Assembly: GCF_014180685.1 (NCBI RefSeq)
Contig: NZ_JACEHF010000007.1
Coordinates: 1 to 32,066, forward strand
Direction of reading: 5' to 3'
DNA length: 32,066 nt
From: Nocardioides pelophilus
GTDB taxonomy: Bacteria; Actinomycetota; Actinomycetes; Propionibacteriales; Nocardioidaceae
The notes under the pieces were generated by a model. The model did no database searches. It saw only the letters and a list, made by a program, of their open reading frames with translations, and had not been told where the DNA came from. Position 1 is the first letter of the stretch, and each line of letters begins with the position of its first letter. Of this stretch, positions 27,047-32,066 are shown one piece after another. The position numbers and the translations under genes were made by a program.

Positions 27047-27681
27047 GCACCGAGACCGACGTCGAAGAGACCATGACCGACGCCACCGAGCAGGAGGTCG
27101 TCGAGGACGACCTGACCGAGGACGACCTGACCGAGGACGACGCGAGCGCGGACGAGGCGAGCGCCGATGACGTGAGCGAGGAGGAGGAGGCCGACGCCCC
27201 CTCTGAGAGCGGGGACGCGCTCGTCGACCGTCTCGAGCGGGAGGGCGACATCGCGGCCGACTACCTCGAGGAGCTGCTCGACATCGCCGACCTCGACGGC
27301 GACCTGGACATGGACGTCGAAGCAGATCGGGCCGCAGTCTCGATCGTCGGTGCCGACCTGGCCCAGCTCGTCGGTCCCGACGGCAAGGTGTTGGAGGCGC
27401 TCCAGGAGCTCACCCGCCTCGCCGTCTACCGCGAGACCGGCGAGCGGTCCCGGCTGATGCTCGACATCTCCGGCTTCCGGGCCGACAAGCGCTCGCGACT
27501 CACCAAGATCGGCGAGGAGACCGCGGCCGAGGTGAAGGCGTCCGGTGAGCCGGTGTCCCTCGAGCCGATGTCGCCGTTCGAGCGCAAGATCGTGCACGAC
27601 GCGGTCGCCGCCGCCGGGCTCCGGTCGGAGTCCGAGGGCGTGGAGCCGCGACGCTACGTCGTCGTCCTCCCCGCCGACTGA
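27043..27681 (+). CDS. khpB: KhpB/Jag-type RNA-binding protein (KH and R3H domains)
   Basis: 212 residues; ATG with GGGAGG about 7 nt upstream, overlapping the yidC stop. The first 55 residues are extremely acidic, with a tandem DDLTE repeat. A KH domain (about 82-150, GxxG loop as GPDG at 111-114) and a C-terminal R3H domain (SPFERKIVHDAV, about 177-188) follow. Related proteins (Jag/EloR) bind RNA and influence cell elongation. The classical N-terminal Jag domain is replaced by the acidic tail, common in actinobacteria. Confidence 0.9.
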   Translation: MSTETDVEETMTDATEQEVVEDDLTEDDLTEDDASADEASADDVSEEEEADAPSESGDALVDRLEREGDIAADYLEELLDIADLDGDLDMDVEADRAAVSIVGADLAQLVGPDGKVLEALQELTRLAVYRETGERSRLMLDISGFRADKRSRLTKIGEETAAEVKASGEPVSLEPMSPFERKIVHDAVAAAGLRSESEGVEPRRYVVVLPAD

Positions 27682-27689
27682 CGGCGGAC

Positions 27690-27703
27690 GTTTCACGTGA
27701 AAC
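27690..27703. promoter_or_regulatory. parS: parS site covering the rsmG start codon
   Basis: GTTTCACGTGAAAC is a perfect 14-bp parS core palindrome bound by ParB. The rsmG GTG start (27697-27699) lies inside it, so ParB loading here could also affect rsmG expression. Confidence 0.9.
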
Positions 27704-28467
27704 CAACCGCTGGCGACGCCGGCGGTGCAGGGCCCGCGCCCGAGCTGGCGCGGGCCCTGTTCCCTGTTGACCGGCTTCCTCTGGTCGAGCGGTACTGCGA
27801 GCTGCTGGCGACCGACGGCGTCGTGCGAGGCCTGATCGGCCCTCGCGAGGTACCCCGTCTCTGGGACCGCCACCTCGTGAACTGCGGCTTGCTGGCCGCA
27901 GCGCTCCCCCGCGACGCGACGGTCGCCGATGTCGGCTCAGGAGCGGGTCTGCCGGGACTGGTGCTCGCGCTCGGCCGCCCGGACCTCTCGGTGACGCTGA
28001 TCGAGCCGCTCCTGCGGCGGACCACCTTCCTGGAGGAGGTGGTGGCCGACCTGGGCCTCGACAACGTCGTCGTGCGGCGCGATCGGGCTGACGCGCTCCA
28101 CGGGCGGTGGACCTACGACGTCGTGACCGCCCGCGCGGTGGCGCCCCTGGACCGCCTGCTCGGCTGGTGCATGCCGCTGGTCTCCCCGCACGGCGCTCTC
28201 GTCGCCATGAAGGGCGACTCCGCCGAGGAGGAGATCGAGGCCGCCCGTCCCGTGCTGCGGAAGCTGGGCTGTGCCGAGCCCGTCGTCGAGGTGTTGGCTG
28301 CTGACCCGTCGGGTTCGGAGCCGCTCGAGCCCGCTTCTGCACAGACCCGGGTGGTACGGGTTACCTGGTCCGATCCTTCCCGAGTATCGTTGCCGACTTC
28401 CGGGAAGCACGGCGGTTCGCGGCGTGGCAAGACCCGGGCGGCGCGTCACCAGAGGGGGACGTCGTGA
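27697..28467 (+). CDS. rsmG: 16S rRNA (guanine-527-N7)-methyltransferase
   Basis: 256 residues. The GTG start lies inside a parS palindrome and has only a weak ribosome site (GGCGGACG). The Rossmann SAM-binding motif is VADVGSGAGLPGLVLA (76-91), preceded by the family motif LWDRHLVNC and followed by VVTARAVAPLDRLLGW. It methylates G527 of 16S rRNA; loss gives low-level streptomycin resistance. The C-terminus carries a Ser/Arg/Lys-rich tail of about 30 residues. Its stop overlaps a GTG of the long parA frame (GTGA), but parA probably starts later. Confidence 0.93.
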   Translation: MKPTAGDAGGAGPAPELARALFPVDRLPLVERYCELLATDGVVRGLIGPREVPRLWDRHLVNCGLLAAALPRDATVADVGSGAGLPGLVLALGRPDLSVTLIEPLLRRTTFLEEVVADLGLDNVVVRRDRADALHGRWTYDVVTARAVAPLDRLLGWCMPLVSPHGALVAMKGDSAEEEIEAARPVLRKLGCAEPVVEVLAADPSGSEPLEPASAQTRVVRVTWSDPSRVSLPTSGKHGGSRRGKTRAARHQRGTS

Positions 28468-28552
28468 CCGGCCAGAACCATGGGGACACACCGGCTGGTA
28501 AGGGTCCCCTTCCTGAGTTTTCCACCGCTCCAAGCCCTCGTGCTGAGCCTGT

Positions 28553-28582
28553 TCGTCCACAGACAGCCCCGACTTTTCCACA
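28553..28582. promoter_or_regulatory. DnaA-box-like pair upstream of parA
   Basis: TCGTCCACA (28553-28561) and TTTTCCACA (28574-28582) lie 21 bp apart in the gap between rsmG and the preferred parA start. TTTTCCACA matches the classical box at eight of nine bases. They could link parAB expression to DnaA. Confidence 0.45.
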
Positions 28583-28592
28583 GGAGGCCCCG

Positions 28593-29627
28593 GTGTCGGG
28601 TGATCCCACCGAGCACGCGCAGGACCCGCCGATGAGCGATGTTTCACGTGAAACGAAGGCACCCGAGGTTTCACGTGAAACCAGCTTCTCGGTGCGAACA
28701 GCCGCCGACCTGGCGGCGTACGACCCCGAGTTCGACGAGGACCAGACGCCGCTCGCCGCTGCGGCCCAGAGGTCGGTCTTCGTTCGTCAGGGCATCCAGC
28801 GTCAGCCCGCTCCCCGACCGGAAGCGACCCGCGTCTTCGTGGTCGCGAACCAGAAGGGCGGCGTCGGCAAGACGACGTCGACCGTGAACATCGCGGCGGC
28901 GCTCTGCGAGCTCGGGCAGCGAGTGCTCGTGGTCGACCTGGATCCGCAGGGCAACGCCTCGACCGCTCTCAACATCGAGCACCGCCAAGGCACCCTGGGA
29001 ACCTACGAGGTCCTGGTCGACGGCATGGCTCTCGTCGACGTCATCCAGTCGTGCCCCGACAACGAGGGGCTCGACGTGGTGCCCGCCACGATCGACCTGG
29101 CCGGCGCGGAGATCGAGCTGGTCAGCGTCGTCGCGCGGGAGGGCCGGCTCAAGAAGGCGATCCAGGCGCACCCGCTGGTCGGCTCCGCGGAGAGCATCGG
29201 CGACGAGCGCTACGACTACGTGCTCATCGACTGCCCGCCGTCGCTCGGTCTGCTGACCCTGAACGCGCTGGTGGCCGGAGCCGAGATGATGATCCCGATC
29301 CAGGCGGAGTACTACGCCCTCGAGGGTCTCGGACAGCTGTTGGCGACCGTCGACATGGTGCGCGCCCACCTCAACCCCGACCTGGCCGTCTCCACCATCG
29401 TCCTCACGATGTACGACGCCCGCACCCGCCTCGCCGCCGGTGTCGCTCAGGAGGTGCGCGAGCACTTCGGCGACCAGGTGCTCAAGACCGCGATCCCCCG
29501 CTCGGTGCGGGTGTCGGAGGCCCCGTCGTACGGCCAGACGGTGATGACCTACGATCCGGCTTCGCCGGGCGCGCTCAGCTATCTGGAGGCCGCTCGGGAG
29601 ATCGCGACCCGAGGGAGGCTGTCATGA
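28593..29627 (+). CDS. parA: Chromosome-partitioning ATPase ParA (Soj)
   Basis: 344 residues from the GTG at 28593, which has AGGAGG 5 nt upstream. The frame is open from 28464, overlapping the rsmG stop, and an ATG lies at 28632; the strong site favours 28593. The first 75 residues are an unusual extension that contains VSRET twice (17-21 and 26-30), each encoded by a parS site. The deviant Walker A is KGGVGKTT (88-95), with [14 protein letters not shown] after it and [14 protein letters not shown] later. ParA dimers bind DNA with ATP and move ParB-parS complexes apart. The stop overlaps the parB start. Confidence 0.95.
   Translation: MSGDPTEHAQDPPMSDVSRETKAPEVSRETSFSVRTAADLAAYDPEFDEDQTPLAAAAQRSVFVRQGIQRQPAPRPEATRVFVVANQKGGVGKTTSTVNIAAALCELGQRVLVVDLDPQGNASTALNIEHRQGTLGTYEVLVDGMALVDVIQSCPDNEGLDVVPATIDLAGAEIELVSVVAREGRLKKAIQAHPLVGSAESIGDERYDYVLIDCPPSLGLLTLNALVAGAEMMIPIQAEYYALEGLGQLLATVDMVRAHLNPDLAVSTIVLTMYDARTRLAAGVAQEVREHFGDQVLKTAIPRSVRVSEAPSYGQTVMTYDPASPGALSYLEAAREIATRGRLS
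28641..28654. promoter_or_regulatory. parS: parS site inside parA, first copy
   Basis: Perfect GTTTCACGTGAAAC core, in frame with ParA and translated as VSRET. It is 27 bp from the second copy, between centres. Confidence 0.92.
28668..28681. promoter_or_regulatory. parS: parS site inside parA, second copy
   Basis: Second perfect GTTTCACGTGAAAC core in the parA 5' end, again in frame and read as VSRET. With the first copy and the site at rsmG, three sites lie within 1 kb. Confidence 0.92.
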
Positions 29628-30637
29628 GCAGCAACGCGCCGCGCCGCGGCCTTGGCCGGGGGCTGGGCTCGCTCATCCCGACCGCGCCTCCCGAGCCCGC
29701 ACAGCCGTCGACGCAGGCGACGACATCGACGTCGACCGAGACGGGTCCGTCGAGCCCTGTGACGGACGGGACCAGCGGGACCGCTGGGGCCAGTGCGCCT
29801 GGCGGCCGCGAGCTCCTGCCCGTCGACGGCGCCTACTTCGTCGAGCTCGAGCCGACCTCGATCAAGCCGAACGCCGTGCAGCCCCGCCAGGTCTTCGACG
29901 AGGAGGCGATGGCCGAGCTGGTCCACAGCGTCCGTGAGATCGGCCTGCTGCAGCCGATCGTCGTCCGCGAGCTCTCCCCCGGCTCCTACGAGCTGATCAT
30001 GGGCGAGCGCCGCTGGCGCGCCGCCCAGCAGGCCGGCCTCGAGAAGATCCCGGCCATCGTGCGGCAGACCGAGGACTCCGACATGCTGCGCGACGCGCTG
30101 CTGGAGAACCTCCACCGCTCCCAGCTGAACCCGCTCGAGGAAGCGGCTGCCTACTCGCAGCTGCTCGAGGACTTCGGCTGCACCCACGACGTGCTCGCCC
30201 AGCGGATCGGCCGCTCCCGGCCGCAGATCAGCAACACCCTCCGGCTGCTGAAGCTGAGCCCGGCCGTGCAGCGGCGGGTGGCCGCCGGCGTGCTCTCCGC
30301 CGGTCACGCCCGGGCGCTGCTCGCGATCGAGGACGCCGACATCCAGGACCGGCTCGCGCAGCGGGTGATCGCCGAGGGGATCAGCGTCCGTGGCCTCGAG
30401 GAGATCGTCGCCGTCGGCGAGACCGGTACGACGAAGCCCCGCACCGCGCACGCCAAGCCGTTCGCCCCCGGCCTGGTCGACCTCTCCGACCGGCTGGCCG
30501 ACCGGCTCGAGACCCGGGTCAAGATCGACCTCGGCAAGAGCAAGGGCAAGATCACCGTCGAGTTCGCGACGCTCGACGACCTGCGCCGAATTGTCGACAT
30601 CATGGACCCCCGCAACCGAAATGACCGCCCGATCTGA
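29624..30637 (+). CDS. parB: Chromosome-partitioning protein ParB (Spo0J)
   Basis: 337 residues; ATG behind GGGAGG, overlapping the parA stop. The N-terminus starts with the ParA-stimulating motif [12 protein letters not shown], then a Ser/Thr/Pro-rich linker (about 20-60). The CTP-binding clamp domain has [30 protein letters not shown] and [14 protein letters not shown] helix-turn-helix that reads parS follows ([23 protein letters not shown]), and the C-terminal dimer domain ends the protein. It loads at the parS sites a few hundred bases upstream. Confidence 0.96.
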   Translation: MSSNAPRRGLGRGLGSLIPTAPPEPAQPSTQATTSTSTETGPSSPVTDGTSGTAGASAPGGRELLPVDGAYFVELEPTSIKPNAVQPRQVFDEEAMAELVHSVREIGLLQPIVVRELSPGSYELIMGERRWRAAQQAGLEKIPAIVRQTEDSDMLRDALLENLHRSQLNPLEEAAAYSQLLEDFGCTHDVLAQRIGRSRPQISNTLRLLKLSPAVQRRVAAGVLSAGHARALLAIEDADIQDRLAQRVIAEGISVRGLEEIVAVGETGTTKPRTAHAKPFAPGLVDLSDRLADRLETRVKIDLGKSKGKITVEFATLDDLRRIVDIMDPRNRNDRPI

Positions 30638-30650
30638 GCGTGGATCCGGT

Positions 30651-30691
30651 GCTTTGTCGACAAAGCGACAAGTCGATTAGCCGACTTGTCG
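30651..30691. terminator. Paired palindromes between convergent parB and plsC-like genes
   Basis: GCTTTGTCGACAAAGC (30651-30666) is a perfect 16-bp palindrome. It abuts a perfect 10-bp stem, CGACAAGTCG/CGACTTGTCG (30666-30675, 30682-30691), with a 6-nt loop. It sits between two converging genes, so a two-way transcription stop is likely although no T-tract is present. A protein-binding site is the alternative. Confidence 0.55.
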
Positions 30692-30696
30692 ATGAG

Positions 30697-31485
30697 TCAC
30701 TTCGTCGACGAGTCCTTCTTCTCGGCGGCCTTGGCGGCTCGCCGGGCGGCCCGCTCCTTGAGCTCCGCGGCGTCGAGCAGCTTCGCCTCTGCAGGCGTCG
30801 GGGCTGAGCCGCCCAGGCGCGCCGGCGTCCACCACGAGCCGGGCGCCTTCTCGTCCTCGGGATAGGCCGCGAGGGTCTCGTCGAGCAGTCGCTGCATCTC
30901 CGCGCGGAGCTCGGCGGTCTCGGCCGCCGGGTCCTCGCCGGTCGGGTACAGCGGCGCCCCGACGCGGACGGCGATCGTCTTGCGCGAGCGAGAGAAGTCC
31001 TTCGGGTGGTCCTTGGTCATCAGCCGGTGGGCGCCCCAGACGATCACCGGGATCAGCGGAACGCCCGCCTCGGCGGCGATCCGCACCGCGCCGGTCTTGA
31101 GCTCCTTGATCTCGAACGAGCGCGAGATCGTGGCCTCCGGATAGATGCCGACCACCTCGCCGGCCTTGAGGTACTCGGTGGCGTCGCGCATCGACTGGAC
31201 GCCGGAGTCACGGTCGACCCGGATGTGGTGGAAGCTGCGGAGCAGGTGGCCGACGCCCGGCTTGTCCATCATCTCGCGCTTGATCATGAACCGGACCAAC
31301 CGCTTCGACGGGTTGGCGCCGAGGCCGCCGTAGATGAAGTCGACGTACCCGGTGTGGTTGATCGCGAGCAGCGCGCCCCCCTTGCGCGGCACGTGCTCCG
31401 TGCCCGACAGCTGGAAGCGCTGGCCGAGGAGCCTGAAGAGCAGCTTCGCCGTGACGATGACCGGGGGGTAGGTGATGTCGCGCAC
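30697..31485 (-). CDS. PlsC-type lysophospholipid acyltransferase
   Basis: 262 residues, GTG start. The acyltransferase motif NHTGYVD (43-49) contains the catalytic His44 and Asp49. The second motif, usually EGT-like, is PEATIS (116-121), a variant common in actinobacterial members. A hydrophobic N-terminal segment and PLIPVIVWGAHR complete the fold. Likely reaction: acyl transfer to 1-acylglycerol-3-phosphate in membrane-lipid synthesis; the exact substrate is not known. The C-terminal 25 residues are Ala/Lys/Arg-rich. It lies 12 bp after the aminotransferase gene on the same strand, so they may be co-transcribed. Confidence 0.85.
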   Translation of the reverse strand: MRDITYPPVIVTAKLLFRLLGQRFQLSGTEHVPRKGGALLAINHTGYVDFIYGGLGANPSKRLVRFMIKREMMDKPGVGHLLRSFHHIRVDRDSGVQSMRDATEYLKAGEVVGIYPEATISRSFEIKELKTGAVRIAAEAGVPLIPVIVWGAHRLMTKDHPKDFSRSRKTIAVRVGAPLYPTGEDPAAETAELRAEMQRLLDETLAAYPEDEKAPGSWWTPARLGGSAPTPAEAKLLDAAELKERAARRAAKAAEKKDSSTK

Positions 31486-31497
31486 CCGGCGAGTATG

Positions 31498-32066
31498 TCA
31501 GCGGTACGTCGCCAGGAATTCCGCGATCCGACCGATGGCCTCTTCGAGGACGTCGACGTCGGGGAGGGTCACCAGCCGGAAGTGGTCGGGCGCGGGCCAG
31601 TTGAAGCCGGACCCGTGCGTGACCAGGATCTTCTTGGCCCGGAGCAGGTCGATGACGAACTGCTCGTCGTCCTGGATGGGGTAGACCTCGGGGTCGAGCC
31701 GCGGGAAGCAGTAGAGCGCCCCCTGCGGCTTCACGGAGCTGACGCCGGGGATCTCGTTGAGCAACTTGTGGGCGAGCATGCTCTGCTCGTAGAACCGGCC
31801 GCCGGGCACGATCAGCTCGTTGATCGACTGGTAGCCGCCCAGAGCGGTCTGGATGGCGTGCTGGGCCGGCACGTTGGCGCACATGCGCATGTTCGCGATC
31901 AGGGTGAGGCCCTCGAGGAACTCCTCGGCGATCTCCTTGGGCCCGGAGATCATCACCCACCCGGCGCGGTAGCCGCAGACCCGGTAGGCCTTGGAGAGGC
32001 CGCTGAAGGTCAGGCAGAGGACGTCGTGGCCGGCGGGCGCCGCCCCGTGGGGGGGGGCCGCCGCCT
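31498..32066 (-). CDS. AlaA-like PLP-dependent aminotransferase (5' partial)
   Basis: Only the C-terminal 188 or so codons are inside the window; the true start lies beyond 32066. The frame includes LTFSGLSKAYRVCGYRAGW, where the Lys binds pyridoxal phosphate, and later GALYCFPRLDP and HFRLVTLP, typical of class I aminotransferases close to alanine-pyruvate transaminase AlaA. An ATG at 31956 is internal. The last 30 bases of the window contain a nine-G run, and the translation there (AAAPPHGAAP) fits the family poorly, so a base error is possible. Confidence 0.85.
   Translation of the reverse strand, partial: AAAPPHGAAPAGHDVLCLTFSGLSKAYRVCGYRAGWVMISGPKEIAEEFLEGLTLIANMRMCANVPAQHAIQTALGGYQSINELIVPGGRFYEQSMLAHKLLNEIPGVSSVKPQGALYCFPRLDPEVYPIQDDEQFVIDLLRAKKILVTHGSGFNWPAPDHFRLVTLPDVDVLEEAIGRIAEFLATYR

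Noticed and set aside
28464-28592. parA start at the GTG overlapping the rsmG stop
   Set aside because: Possible by coupling, but AGGAGG precedes the GTG at 28593, and the intervening sequence holds DnaA-box-like sites.

Overview
The window is high-GC actinobacterial DNA that matches a Nocardioides-like member of the Propionibacteriales. The lineage call rests on gene order (dnaA-dnaN-gnd-recF-dciA-gyrB-gyrA-DUF3566-tRNA-Ile-DLW39-tRNA-Ala on one strand; rpmH-rnpA-yidD-yidC-khpB-rsmG-parA-parB on the other), on frequent GTG starts, and on a dispersed repeat that reads GGTTGAGGTGCGAGCG and is, from memory, common in that group. It is an inference; no search was run.

Positions 1 to about 11.4 kb are an accessory region lying against the 3' side of a tRNA-Ala gene. 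It looks like a decayed integrative and conjugative or mobilizable element. It holds the C-terminal part of a MobF-type relaxase/helicase fused to a Toprim primase-like domain, a small zinc-ribbon protein, a membrane-anchored zinc-ribbon/Mrr nuclease, an orphan 392-residue protein, two convergent truncated genes fused tail to tail (one resembling phage-defence Abi proteins, one M48-like), a 54-residue protein, a DUF4192 protein, two small excisionase-like proteins, and a toxin-antitoxin pair with three separate lesions. No integrase is visible.

Positions 11.4 to 24.6 kb are the replication-initiation side of the origin, transcribed leftwards: dnaA, the candidate oriC, dnaN, gnd, recF, dciA (DUF721), gyrB, gyrA, DUF3566, tRNA-Ile, a DLW-39 small protein and tRNA-Ala. 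Two small membrane-protein genes on the other strand (TM2/GYF and DUF2752) interrupt the block between gnd and recF. DnaA-box-like 9-mers cluster both between dnaN and dnaA and upstream of dnaA.

Positions 25.2 to 30.6 kb run rightwards: rpmH, rnpA, yidD, yidC, khpB/jag, rsmG, parA, parB, mostly with overlapping stop/start codons. Three perfect 14-bp parS cores lie here. One covers the rsmG start codon and two are translated within the N-terminus of ParA. After paired palindromes downstream of parB come two leftward genes: a PlsC-type acyltransferase and an AlaA-like aminotransferase cut by the window end.

No clearly new system can be proven from the sequence. The parts most worth checking are the membrane-tethered Mrr nuclease with its orphan neighbour, the broken toxin-antitoxin pair, the inverted DnaA-box hairpin at 8.4 kb and the parS placement.
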